Shown here: in pieces, positions 1 to 7,602 of the stretch
Numbering within the stretch: position 1 is the stretch's first letter
Layout of the letters: every line of letters begins with the position of its first letter
Source: Chloroflexota bacterium
GTDB lineage: Bacteria > Chloroflexota > UBA6077 > FW602-bin22 > CADDYW01
DNA length: 64,000 nt
Assembly: GCA_021324795.1 (NCBI GenBank)
Contig: JAJPIK010000067.1
Coordinates: 124,001-188,000, forward strand
Direction of reading: 5' to 3'
The notes under the pieces: model-generated
Database searches by the model: none
The model's input: the letters and a program-made list of their open reading frames with translations, nothing else
Told to the model about the DNA's origin: nothing
Program-made: the position numbers and the translations under genes

Positions 1-1
1 G

Positions 2-283
2 CGTAGCGCGGCTCGGTTTCGCCAGCGCTTCTTGGGCCAGGTTGTGCCAGTTCTTTACGAAGGTTCTACGCGTACGAAGGATGGCAGTCTAACCTGGGAA
101 GGCTTAACGGATAACTACTTGCGCGTTCGCGTCGAAAGCGATATTGCTTTGACCAATCAAGTTGTCGCGACGCGCTTGGAAGCATGCGCGGAGGATGGCA
201 TTCGGGGTATCCTCCTCGGTCCGGTGCCTGAGATACGCCAAGCGGGTGCAGACCTGAATATTTTGAGTGCAGCCAGTCGGTAG
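2..283 (+). CDS. mtaB: tRNA (N6-threonylcarbamoyladenosine-37) methylthiotransferase MtaB, C-terminal part
   Basis: The reading frame is open from the window edge, so only about the last 93 residues are present and the radical-SAM core lies outside. The visible part has the RFLGQVVPVLYEG and WEGLTDNYLRVRV signatures, which fit the C-terminal TRAM RNA-binding domain of MtaB better than those of MiaB or RimO (family knowledge). MtaB methylthiolates t6A37 of ANN-decoding tRNAs using SAM and two Fe-S clusters. The stop codon lies 10 nt before the hinT start codon, so the two are probably cotranscribed. Confidence 0.8.
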   Translation, partial: RSAARFRQRFLGQVVPVLYEGSTRTKDGSLTWEGLTDNYLRVRVESDIALTNQVVATRLEACAEDGIRGILLGPVPEIRQAGADLNILSAASR

Positions 284-293
284 GAGGTCAGCT

Positions 294-635
294 ATGGCCT
301 GCTTATTTTGTCGGATCGTAAGCGGAGAAATACCCGCCCAGGTCGTCTACCGCGATCCTGAGGTCATCGCTTTTCGTGACATCAATCCCCAGGCGCCAGT
401 CCACCTGCTGATCGTCCCCACGCGCCACGTCGAATCGATTTCAGAGGTGGGCAGCGCCGATGCCCCCTTGCTCGGTCAGACGATCGAAGTCGCGAATGAT
501 CTGGCTCGCCAGGAAGGCATTGCCGAAAGCGGCTATCGTATCGTCATCAACTGCGGCCCCAATGCTGGTCAAACCGTCGCCCATCTCCACTTCCATCTTT
601 TGGGGGGACGACCAATGAGCTGGCCTCCAGGCTAG
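294..635 (+). CDS. hinT: HIT-family purine nucleoside phosphoramidase (HinT)
   Basis: A 113-aa cytosolic protein. The histidine triad HLHFHLLGG near the C-terminus, the N-terminal CLFC pair and the closing MSWPPG are the standard HinT pattern; the family hydrolyses adenosine phosphoramidates and aminoacyl-AMP. I chose ATG 294 rather than the upstream ORF start because AGGAGGT lies just before it and the family begins at this point. A strong hairpin spans the stop codon. The gene follows mtaB closely and they are likely one transcript. Confidence 0.9.
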   Translation: MACLFCRIVSGEIPAQVVYRDPEVIAFRDINPQAPVHLLIVPTRHVESISEVGSADAPLLGQTIEVANDLARQEGIAESGYRIVINCGPNAGQTVAHLHFHLLGGRPMSWPPG

Positions 636-643
636 CTCATTGG
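612..643 (+). terminator. hairpin spanning the hinT stop codon
   Basis: CCAATGAGCTGGCCT and AGGCTAGCTCATTGG form a 15-bp stem with one mismatch and a 2-nt loop. The last hinT codons and its TAG lie inside the stem. No T-tract follows, so it is either a weak terminator or an mRNA 3'-end stabiliser. Confidence 0.5.
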
Positions 644-663
644 GGTTAAGCTCATTCCACTAA

Positions 664-693
664 TTTACACACTTCTCGACAACCTGGTAAAAT
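664..693 (+). promoter_or_regulatory. sigma-70-type promoter for the 48-aa gene and FecR gene
   Basis: TTTACA, an 18-nt spacer, then TAAAAT (5/6 match each to consensus). The predicted start is near 700, about 60 nt before the small ORF. Confidence 0.5.
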
Positions 694-761
694 CGTGCGG
701 CTTTCAATGTGATTAATCGATCCGACCAGATCGCTAGTTGGTGTATAGGGAGGTTGGAATC

Positions 762-908
762 ATGGCCAACAAGAATCGACCCGCACGAATGCAAAAGAAG
801 CCGAAGAAGGACGCCAAACTGAAGACCGTTTCGACGGAAGAAGCGGTACCAATGACCGTCGAGGTCATCAAGCGTAAGCGTAAGGAGCGTCTGCCGGAAG
901 ACGAATAG
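762..908 (+). CDS. small basic protein of unknown function (48 aa)
   Basis: An ORF below the track's length cut-off. GGGAGG lies 8 nt before ATG 762, and the TAG shares its last base with the GTG of the next gene (TAGTG), which indicates translational coupling. The protein begins MANKNRPARMQKKPKKDAK, is Lys/Arg-rich at both ends, has a short Val/Thr stretch in the middle and a KRKRKERLPEDE tail. It has no membrane segment or cysteine. I do not recognise the family; a nucleic-acid- or ribosome-associated role is only a guess from charge. Confidence 0.65.
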   Translation: MANKNRPARMQKKPKKDAKLKTVSTEEAVPMTVEVIKRKRKERLPEDE

Positions 909-2083
909 TGGAGCGAAGGGCCGACCAACTCGCTTGGACGATCCTCCTGGGATCGTTTGTCGTCTTTTGCCTGATCGTCGGCAGCGTGATCGGCGGCGTC
1001 AGGTGGTACTTTGCCCATGCAATGACTACCCGCCCGGTCCGTCTCGACCTGATCCAGGGAACAGCGCTCTGGCTACCCGAGGGCTCACGACAGGAAGTCA
1101 ACGCCGCCGACCGGAGTATGCTCGCCGAGGGGGATCGAGTCCGCACAACCGAAGGCTCGGAAGCCATTCTGTGGTTCTTCGACGGCAGCAACCTTCGTCT
1201 GTGGCCGAATACGACGGTCCAAATCCTCAAAACTGCTACCAGCACCTATCGGCCACTCGACACTGATGAAATTTTGAGCCAGGATCAGGGGCACGTTCGA
1301 TACAACATCGCGCTTCCGTCGACGGATTCACGTCAATTTGAGGTGCAAACTCCGCAGGCGAGCGTCATCTTGCGCGAAGGGAGCTACAAGGTTCAAGTTG
1401 CTCCTGGCCAAACGGTTGTCACGGTGACGTCAGGTTCGGCGACCGTCAGTAGTCAATCGCAAGCGGTCGAGGTTCTGCAAGGGGAATGGGTCACCGCTAA
1501 GGCCAATCAGCCGCCCAGCACGCCCGAGTCTGACGTCCACAACATTTTGACTAATGGCGACTTTAGTCAGGAGCTAGCTGGCTGGCAACCAGGGAATCGC
1601 GCGGTTGAGGACGGCATTCCTGGTCAGATTCAAGTGCGGGAGGAATTGAATCGCCCCTTCGCCGAGCTCTGGCGCGAGGGATCTGACAAGCACGCCGAAA
1701 CGTTCATCCATAAGACGATTAATGAAGATGTCACCGATTACGGTATGCTGCGTTTCGCTTTTCAGCTTCGCATTCTCGAGCAAACGCTGTCCGGTGGTGG
1801 CGACCTGGGCTCCGAATTTCCGTTGAGCGTGCGCGTCCACTATCGTGATAGCTCAGGCAGCGAAGCCGATTGGGTCCACAGTTACTACATCCAGAATCGC
1901 GATCACTTGCCGACTCCGAACGCAGATCAAGTCATCCAAAACCAGTGGACTGATGAAAGCATCGACCTGTTCGATCCCACGGTCGTGTCACCGCGACCGG
2001 CCGAGATCCTTTGGATCGAATTCAGCGCGTCGGGCCACGGGTACCGCAGCGATATCGGTCGAGTCCAGCTTTTGGTGGATTAA
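908..2083 (+). CDS. FecR-domain membrane-anchored protein
   Basis: 391 aa. One N-terminal membrane helix (about residues 11-30, ILLGSFVVFCLIVG) is followed by an extracytoplasmic part. Residues ~45-190 resemble a FecR beta-sandwich: RVRTTEGSEAILWFFDGSNLRLWPNT, then a repeat-like block EGSYKVQVAPGQTVVTVTSG. Residues ~205-391 look like a carbohydrate-binding-type jelly roll (NILTNGDFSQELAGWQPG is typical of such starts). FecR domains sense or present extracytoplasmic signals, but no anti-sigma N-terminal domain or sigma factor is adjacent. It is therefore probably an envelope protein rather than a transducer. GTG start coupled to the preceding micro-ORF. Confidence 0.65.
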   Translation: MERRADQLAWTILLGSFVVFCLIVGSVIGGVRWYFAHAMTTRPVRLDLIQGTALWLPEGSRQEVNAADRSMLAEGDRVRTTEGSEAILWFFDGSNLRLWPNTTVQILKTATSTYRPLDTDEILSQDQGHVRYNIALPSTDSRQFEVQTPQASVILREGSYKVQVAPGQTVVTVTSGSATVSSQSQAVEVLQGEWVTAKANQPPSTPESDVHNILTNGDFSQELAGWQPGNRAVEDGIPGQIQVREELNRPFAELWREGSDKHAETFIHKTINEDVTDYGMLRFAFQLRILEQTLSGGGDLGSEFPLSVRVHYRDSSGSEADWVHSYYIQNRDHLPTPNADQVIQNQWTDESIDLFDPTVVSPRPAEILWIEFSASGHGYRSDIGRVQLLVD

Positions 2084-4458
2084 GAAGCATCCCGCATAAC
2101 CGAGCGGACGCCCTTGATCCGTTCCAGTCGCGCCAAGATGCGGCTGAGAGTCTGAATGTTAGCGACTTCGAGGGTGGCCTTGATCGTTGCGGTATGATCG
2201 GGGTGGGTCACTGCCGTAACCGAGGTCATGTTGACGCGATCCTCCGCGACGAGGGCCGCGACGTCGCGGAGCAAACCGTCACGATCCCAAGCTTCAAGGC
2301 GGATCACCGCCGGAAAGACTTGCTGATGGACTCGCCCCCACTCGACGTTCACTAGCCGCTCGCGATCGCTCAGATGGACGACGTTGGTACAGTCAGCTCG
2401 ATGTACCGTAACGCCGTTGCCCCGGGTTACGAAGCCGATAATGGCGTCGCCTGGCACCGGGCTGCAGCAGCGTGCGACTCGAGTAAGCAAGTCGCCGACT
2501 CCCATCACCTGGACGGCATGCGCGACCTCGGACTCGGACACGGTGGGCGCAGAAACGGGGATATCGTCCTCGGTCGTCGACTCGCCCCCGGCCAATCGGA
2601 CGACTACCGCTTGGGGATTAAGTTCACCACAGCCGATCGCCAGGTAAAGATCCTCGATCTTGTCGAGTTTAAAGTTCGGTAAAACGTCTTCGAGATGTGC
2701 ATGCGACAGACCGAGGCGGGAAAGCTCCTTATCGAGCTGCTCTTTACCACGTTCAATGTTCTCGGCACGTTCTTGCCGTTTGAACCACTGTCGAATCTTC
2801 TCGCGGGCATGCGCGGTCTTGACGAAGCCAAGGCTAGGATTTAGCCAGTCACGGCTTGGTCCGCGCGGTGTCTTCGAAGTAACGATCTCGACAACGTCGC
2901 CATTGCGAAGCTGATAGTCCAACGCTACGAGTCGCCCATTGATCTTGGATCCGATGCAGCGGTGCCCGATGTCGGTGTGGATGCGGTAAGCGAAGTCGAG
3001 TGGAGTCGAGCCAGCGGGAAGCTCGCGAAGCTCGCCGCGCGGCGTGAAGACGTATACCTGATCACGAAAGACGTCTGATTTGAGCGATTCGACAAACTGC
3101 TGAGCGCTCCCCGACATTTCAGATTGCCAGTCAAGTAATTGTCGGATCCAGGCGATCCGTTCTTCGAACCGCACATCGCGCGGACGCCCCTCTTTGTAGC
3201 GCCAGTGGGCAGCTACGCCAAATTCGGCTTCTCGATGCATCTCTTCCGTACGAATCTGGACCTCGAGTGCGGTGGCCTCCGGCCCCATCACGGTCGTGTG
3301 CAGCGATCGGTAGCCATTCTCCTTCGGTACCGCGATGTAATCACGGAATCCGGTCTCGCCAGTTGGCGTTGGGATCGGCGTCCACTTTTGATGGACCACG
3401 CCGAGGGCCGCGTAACAATCAGCTTCATTCCCGTCCAAGATCACCCGCAAACCGAGAAGATCATGAAGCTGATCAACCTGTAACCCGGTCCGTTGCGTTT
3501 TGCGCCAAATGCTGTAGAGATGCTTCGGACGCCCAACGACCCGTGCTCGCAGGCCAGCCTTGGTCAGATCGGCCATGAGCTGCTGAGACGTTTGCTTGAT
3601 GTAACGTTCACGCTCGGCTCGGGTTATGGCTAGCGCACGGGAAACACGACGGTAAGCCTCGGGGTCGAGATAGCGGAACGAAAGATCTTCGAGCTGCCAT
3701 TTCATTTGCCAGATGCCAAGGCGCGCCGCGAGCGGCGCGTAGATCTCCATCGTCTCCCGCGCGATCCGGGTTCGACGGTCAGCAGACAGTGCCTGCAACG
3801 TTCGCATATTGTGGAGACGATCCGCTAGCTTGATCAACACGACCCGAATGTCGTCGGCCATCGCTAAGAACAGTTTGCGTAAGTTCTCCGCCTGAACAAG
3901 TTGTGCCTTGAGACGGTCCCGCCGACGATTGTCGCCAGTGTCGAGGGGTGAAAGATCGCCGAAGTCAAAACTGCTCAGCTTGGTCACGCCCTGGACTAGC
4001 TGAGTGACTTCTTCGCCAAACTGGTTGCGTAGATCATCGTTCGTCGTTGCCGTATCTTCGAGAACGTCGTGCAGCAATGCCGCGGCAATCGGCACGGCCT
4101 CGAGGTGGAAGTCCGCTAAGATCTGAGCGGTAGCAATACAATGGTTAATGTAAGGCTCGCCACTTTCGCGACACTGATCTTCGTGTGCCAGCCGCGCCAG
4201 TTGATAAGCGCGTTCAACCAGATCGACGTCGCAAGGAGGCAGATAGGTCCGAATCGAGGCGAGCAAGTGGGCGAAGAGGGTACTCGACGAGGCCGTAGCC
4301 ATCGAAGCCCGGCCAGCGCTCTTGTCGAGGGGGGCTTCCTCAGTTACCATCATCTCGGTTGCTGGCAACAGCCCATCCGTCTCAACGGTGGCCGACGTCA
4401 ATTGCCGTTCAGGCAAAATATCACCGCTCAGTATCTGGCTCCCTCGGTCACTTTTCAA
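2080..4458 (-). CDS. bifunctional (p)ppGpp synthetase/hydrolase, Rel/SpoT family
   Basis: Up to 792 aa with full long-RSH architecture. The HD hydrolase domain contains HDVLEDT. The synthetase domain contains RPKHLYSIWRK, GFRDYIAVPKENGYRSLHTT and EVQIRT. A TGS domain (VYVFTPRGELRELPAGST), a ZFD/RIS-type region with RVARCCSPVPGD and a C-terminal ACT domain follow. Both catalytic halves look intact, so it should make and degrade the alarmone. Homology begins around residue 63. The TTG start at 4458 sits almost on the predicted transcription start, so an internal ATG (for example 4353 or 4302) may be the real start. Its last four bases overlap the 3' end of the convergent FecR gene. Confidence 0.93.
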   Translation of the reverse strand: MKSDRGSQILSGDILPERQLTSATVETDGLLPATEMMVTEEAPLDKSAGRASMATASSSTLFAHLLASIRTYLPPCDVDLVERAYQLARLAHEDQCRESGEPYINHCIATAQILADFHLEAVPIAAALLHDVLEDTATTNDDLRNQFGEEVTQLVQGVTKLSSFDFGDLSPLDTGDNRRRDRLKAQLVQAENLRKLFLAMADDIRVVLIKLADRLHNMRTLQALSADRRTRIARETMEIYAPLAARLGIWQMKWQLEDLSFRYLDPEAYRRVSRALAITRAERERYIKQTSQQLMADLTKAGLRARVVGRPKHLYSIWRKTQRTGLQVDQLHDLLGLRVILDGNEADCYAALGVVHQKWTPIPTPTGETGFRDYIAVPKENGYRSLHTTVMGPEATALEVQIRTEEMHREAEFGVAAHWRYKEGRPRDVRFEERIAWIRQLLDWQSEMSGSAQQFVESLKSDVFRDQVYVFTPRGELRELPAGSTPLDFAYRIHTDIGHRCIGSKINGRLVALDYQLRNGDVVEIVTSKTPRGPSRDWLNPSLGFVKTAHAREKIRQWFKRQERAENIERGKEQLDKELSRLGLSHAHLEDVLPNFKLDKIEDLYLAIGCGELNPQAVVVRLAGGESTTEDDIPVSAPTVSESEVAHAVQVMGVGDLLTRVARCCSPVPGDAIIGFVTRGNGVTVHRADCTNVVHLSDRERLVNVEWGRVHQQVFPAVIRLEAWDRDGLLRDVAALVAEDRVNMTSVTAVTHPDHTATIKATLEVANIQTLSRILARLERIKGVRSVMRDAS

Positions 4459-4459
4459 G

Positions 4460-4489
4460 AGTATACTGCAATTGAGGATACAACCGCAA
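4460..4489 (-). promoter_or_regulatory. promoter for rel/spoT
   Basis: On the minus strand TTGCGG, an 18-nt spacer and TATACT. The predicted +1 (~4453) falls just inside the longest possible reading frame, which argues for an internal start codon. The same hexamers and spacing occur before the SAM-I riboswitch. Confidence 0.5.
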
Positions 4490-4559
4490 ATGCTCCAACT
4501 AGCCTGCCATCCGTGTTAATATTATTCGCGCCAGGAGTTTGAGGGAAGGAGACAAATCG

Positions 4560-5333
4560 GTGTCGGTACACGAGCGCCTGGTGAGCATCGTCGCCTTGGT
4601 GACGATCGGGCTTGGCGTCTCCCTGGTGATCAATCCCCCTTTGGTTTGGGGATTCGTAGCGCTCCTGATTGTCACTACCTGCATTGGCACTGACCAACTG
4701 CTGCGCAGCCAAGCCAAGCCTAATTCATCTAGCGAGCAAACCAACGTCAGCCTGGCCGTTTTTGTCCTGCCGTCGCTAATCGTCCTCGGTGGCTTTTTGT
4801 TCCTCCGTTTGCCGACTTTTTCCCACGGTGTCGCCGTTGCCATCGGCTTGGTGACCACCGCTCTCTTCTTGACAACCGCGTTGTATGGCGAGGCGATCAC
4901 CAGCGATCTATCGACCAAGCGAGCTCGGCAAGCTCGCCTCATCTTGAACCTCATCGCCTACGTCATTGCATTCGCCTTGTTTAGCGCAATCTTCGCCCCC
5001 AAAGTTCGCAGTATCCTCTCGGCAACGGCGATCCTCGTGGCAAGTGGCTTGATCTCGGCTGAGTTGCTTCGGGGGGCCAAGCGTCCTGAATCCCATCCCA
5101 TCTACGTCGCGGCAATTGCGCTGAGTGTCGCCCAGGTCACCTGGGCGCTCAATTACTGGGTTCTTGGAGCGCTAACGGGCGGAGCAATCCTTCTTCTTGT
5201 CTTCTACACTATTACCAATATCATCCGTTCCCACCTGAATGGGACGCTCGCCCCCGGTATTCTGGGCGAGCACCTCGCGGTCGCCGGCATGGGCATGCTC
5301 GCGGTCATTGTCGGAGGTCTTTGGCTGCGCTAG
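4560..5333 (+). CDS. multi-pass membrane protein of unknown function
   Basis: About 257 aa, almost wholly hydrophobic, with roughly eight predicted helices (for example VSIVALVTIGLGVSLVI, LAVFVLPSLIVLGGFLFL, AVAGMGMLAVIVGGLWL) and a short cytoplasmic-type loop STKRARQAR in the middle. No transporter or enzyme motif is visible. GTG 4560 is preferred over the TTG at 4539 because AAGGAG lies about 9 nt upstream and the first helix then begins near residue 7. It is divergent from rel/spoT and upstream of an independently promoted TPR gene. Function cannot be assigned. Confidence 0.65.
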   Translation: MSVHERLVSIVALVTIGLGVSLVINPPLVWGFVALLIVTTCIGTDQLLRSQAKPNSSSEQTNVSLAVFVLPSLIVLGGFLFLRLPTFSHGVAVAIGLVTTALFLTTALYGEAITSDLSTKRARQARLILNLIAYVIAFALFSAIFAPKVRSILSATAILVASGLISAELLRGAKRPESHPIYVAAIALSVAQVTWALNYWVLGALTGGAILLLVFYTITNIIRSHLNGTLAPGILGEHLAVAGMGMLAVIVGGLWLR

Positions 5334-5447
5334 TTTTTCGAGTGGGACGGTCAGTGGCATAGAACTTGCTAAAAAGGGGCACATTGTAGACCTGGTTGAC
5401 GGATGCCTTTGCGTAGCCGAGTCAGGACGACTAAACCGAATTACCCC

Positions 5448-5476
5448 TTGATAACCGGTTAGCAAATCCGTACAAT
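5448..5476 (+). promoter_or_regulatory. promoter for the TPR gene
   Basis: TTGATA, a 17-nt spacer and TACAAT (5/6 each). The predicted start is ~5483, giving a 37-nt leader with GGAG before the TTG start codon. Confidence 0.65.
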
Positions 5477-5519
5477 TCTTCGCATTCTCTTCAAGCAGAT
5501 TGGCAATTGAGGAGCACAG

Positions 5520-6335
5520 TTGAGACCGAACTTTGAGACGGAGGATAAGAACAAGCTCCGTCGACGCTGGGTTGATCAAGCAATCGCGCTGGCGATGCAA
5601 AATCGCTGGGAAGAAGCAGCCAAGGTCAATCAGTCAATCCTGGATATTTTCCCCCAGGATACCGACGCATTGAATCGGCTTGGCCGTGCTTTGACTGAGT
5701 TGGGACGCTACCGTGACGCGCGCGACGCATATCAGAAGACCGTGCAGTTGGACCCAACCAACACTATCGCGCGGAAGAATCTCTCGCGCCTGGCAACACT
5801 GAAAGTCGAGGAGGCTCCGCCATCAGCCGAGAAAGTCGATCCACGCATGTTCATCGCTGAGACGGGGAAAACTGGTGTTACCAGTCTCTTCCACCCAGCG
5901 CCGCGCGATATCCTTGCCAAAATGGCTGCGGGCGACCAGGTTCAGTTACGCCCGGAGGGGCGCGCCCTTCGAGTCGAAACTATGCGCGGCGAGTTTCTCG
6001 GGTGGGTTGAGCCCAAAATCGCACAACGACTGGTTGACCTGATGCGAAACGGGAACCGCTATACCGCGGCGGTGATGGCCAACGAAGAGGGTAACCTGCG
6101 CATCTTCATTCGTGAGACGTACCAGGATCCGAGCAACGTCGGGAAGATTTCTTTCCCAGTTCGTGCCGAGGGACAAGGGATTCGGCCATACACCCGCGAA
6201 ACCCTCCTGAAGTACGAACTCGAGGAAGAGGAAGAATTAGAAGCCGAAGAAGCAGAATTCGGTGTCGACCACGAGGAGGAGCTCGAAGAAGCGCTCGAAT
6301 CAGTCGACCTCGACGAAGAGCATACGGCTGAGTAA
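5520..6335 (+). CDS. TPR protein with HIRAN-like domain and acidic tail
   Basis: 271 aa. Residues ~17-90 hold two to three TPR units (ALAMQNRWEEAAKVNQSIL, ALTELGRYRDARDAYQKTV). Residues ~130-205 resemble a HIRAN-type beta domain (AAGDQVQLRPEGRALRV, GEFLGWVEPKIAQRLVDLM, GNRYTAAVM); I infer this from pattern only. The last ~45 residues are nearly all Glu/Asp. TPR plus acidic tail suggests a cytosolic adaptor that holds a basic partner, and a Lys-only micro-protein is encoded just downstream. TTG start supported by GAGGAG and a good promoter. Confidence 0.65.
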   Translation: MRPNFETEDKNKLRRRWVDQAIALAMQNRWEEAAKVNQSILDIFPQDTDALNRLGRALTELGRYRDARDAYQKTVQLDPTNTIARKNLSRLATLKVEEAPPSAEKVDPRMFIAETGKTGVTSLFHPAPRDILAKMAAGDQVQLRPEGRALRVETMRGEFLGWVEPKIAQRLVDLMRNGNRYTAAVMANEEGNLRIFIRETYQDPSNVGKISFPVRAEGQGIRPYTRETLLKYELEEEEELEAEEAEFGVDHEEELEEALESVDLDEEHTAE

Positions 6336-6372
6336 GGCATCCAGATTGCCATCAGGGAGGTGAACAAATCTC

Positions 6373-6401
6373 TTGGTAAGATTGTCGTCTCGATGTATAC
6401 T
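6373..6401 (+). promoter_or_regulatory. promoter for the Lys-rich micro-gene
   Basis: TTGGTA, a 17-nt spacer and TATACT (5/6 at -10). The predicted +1 is ~6408, immediately before the CACTGAT repeats. Confidence 0.6.
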
Positions 6402-6410
6402 GTGACCATT

Positions 6411-6431
6411 CACTGATCACTGATCACTGAT
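6411..6431 (+). repeat. three tandem CACTGAT units
   Basis: CACTGAT is repeated exactly three times, which also creates two overlapping TGATCA palindromes. It lies at about +4 to +24 of the predicted transcript and upstream of a very strong ribosome binding site, a position suited to an operator or an mRNA-binding site. Confidence 0.8.
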
Positions 6432-6453
6432 CGCTTTGGAGGAGGTGAGCTTC

Positions 6454-6537
6454 GTGGGCGACAAAAGTCCAAAGGCGACCGAGAAAAAGAAGAAGCAGAA
6501 GGACACCAAGAAGGCCGACACAGCAAAGAAGAAATAA
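6454..6537 (+). CDS. lysine-rich micro-protein (27 aa)
   Basis: GTG 6454 is preceded by GGAGGAGGTGAG, one of the strongest Shine-Dalgarno sequences in the window, and by its own promoter. The product starts MGDKSPKATEKKKKQKD; more than 40% of its residues are lysine and it has no hydrophobic core. It is followed at once by a terminator-like hairpin, which makes a self-contained one-gene unit. I recall similar MGDKSP-type Lys-rich peptides being annotated as hypothetical in Actinobacteria and Chloroflexota, without known function. A nucleic-acid or acidic-protein partner is inferred from charge only. Confidence 0.7.
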   Translation: MGDKSPKATEKKKKQKDTKKADTAKKK

Positions 6538-6545
6538 CCCCTGAC

Positions 6546-6583
6546 GTTGCCGGGAACGGGGAAGTTCGCCTGTTCTCGGCAAC
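6546..6583. terminator. hairpin between convergent genes
   Basis: GTTGCCGGGAAC and GTTCTCGGCAAC pair over 12 bp with one G-U. It lies between the micro-gene (plus) and the sugar transferase (minus) and may serve both. No T-tract is visible. Confidence 0.5.
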
Positions 6584-6607
6584 ACCGATCTGCCGCATCT
6601 GCTCCAC

Positions 6608-7600
6608 TCAGGATGTTTCGATCGTCTCCAGCTTGACCAGGGCCATCAGTGCGACCACTGCGATCATTCCTGCCACGGTGTAGGCTTCTTTCATTGTCGC
6701 GTGGACCAGCATCGTCGCGATAATCCCCAGGGCTCCACAGGCCAGATAAAGCGCCATGACCGCTTCGCGGTGTGTCCAGCCGAGCTGGACCAGACGGTGC
6801 GAGATGTGGTCCTTACCGCCTACCAGTGGATTGACACCACGGCGAAGCCGTGAAACGACCACGAGCGTCGTATCGAAGATTGGCACCCCCAGGATGAGGA
6901 CAGGGATCATCCAGGTCACCAAATCGGTGTTGTCGAATTTTAGCTTCAGTCCAACGGCCGCCAGGACGTAGCCAATGAAGAGGCTTCCGGAATCACCCAT
7001 AAAAATCGACGCCGGGTTGAAATTATAGTAAAGAAAACCCAAACAAGCCCCGAGCAAGGCTGCGGCCAAACTCGCGACGAGGAATTGGCCACTCTGGACT
7101 GCCAGCAACAGAAAGAATGCTGATGCGACGGTCGCTACCCCCCCGGAGAGTCCATCCATGTTGTCGACCAGATTCATCGCATTGGTAATCCCGATGATCC
7201 AAAGCAAGGTCAAGGCGCCATCGATGATCAGGCTCGGGAAAATTTGCACGCGAATCCCAGTCCACATCAGCAGGCCTGCCCCGACAAGCTGGCCGGCGAG
7301 CTTGACCAACGGCGGGAGCTCTGAGCGATCGTCCCATAGCCCGAGAAAGGATACGACCGTCGCCCCAACGAAGATACCGATGAGCTGGGCAACGTAAAAA
7401 CGATCGCCGAACAGAATCAACGCAATCGCGCAGCCGAGATAGATCGCTATTCCCCCCAGGAGAGGGGTCGGCGTCTGATGTGCTCGACGTGAGTTGGGTA
7501 TCGCAACCATGCCAGACACGACCGCCAACCGGCGAGCGACCGGCGTTGCCGCCATGGCGACGATCAGAGCAACCAAGAAGATCAAGACAAACGGGAGCAT
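6608..7600 (-). CDS. undecaprenyl-phosphate N-acetylhexosamine-1-phosphate transferase (MraY/WecA/TagO family)
   Basis: 330 aa, about ten membrane helices. Family motifs are all present: GGIAIYLG, the catalytic NAMNLVDNMDGLSGG, GDSGSLFIGY and the cytoplasmic loop GGKDHISHRLVQLG. The enzyme moves a sugar-1-phosphate from a UDP-sugar to the lipid carrier, the first step of a polymer or teichoic-acid-like pathway. KDHISHRL is the TagO/WecA-type rather than the MraY-type loop. It starts 2 nt after the O-antigen ligase gene and is surely cotranscribed with it. Confidence 0.88.
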   Translation of the reverse strand: MLPFVLIFLVALIVAMAATPVARRLAVVSGMVAIPNSRRAHQTPTPLLGGIAIYLGCAIALILFGDRFYVAQLIGIFVGATVVSFLGLWDDRSELPPLVKLAGQLVGAGLLMWTGIRVQIFPSLIIDGALTLLWIIGITNAMNLVDNMDGLSGGVATVASAFFLLLAVQSGQFLVASLAAALLGACLGFLYYNFNPASIFMGDSGSLFIGYVLAAVGLKLKFDNTDLVTWMIPVLILGVPIFDTTLVVVSRLRRGVNPLVGGKDHISHRLVQLGWTHREAVMALYLACGALGIIATMLVHATMKEAYTVAGMIAVVALMALVKLETIETS

Positions 7601-7602
7601 CG

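Noticed and set aside
6352-6420. 18-codon ORF (GTG 6361) before the Lys-rich gene
   Set aside because: The GG-rich site directly abuts the GTG and the ORF contains the -35/-10 of the real promoter.
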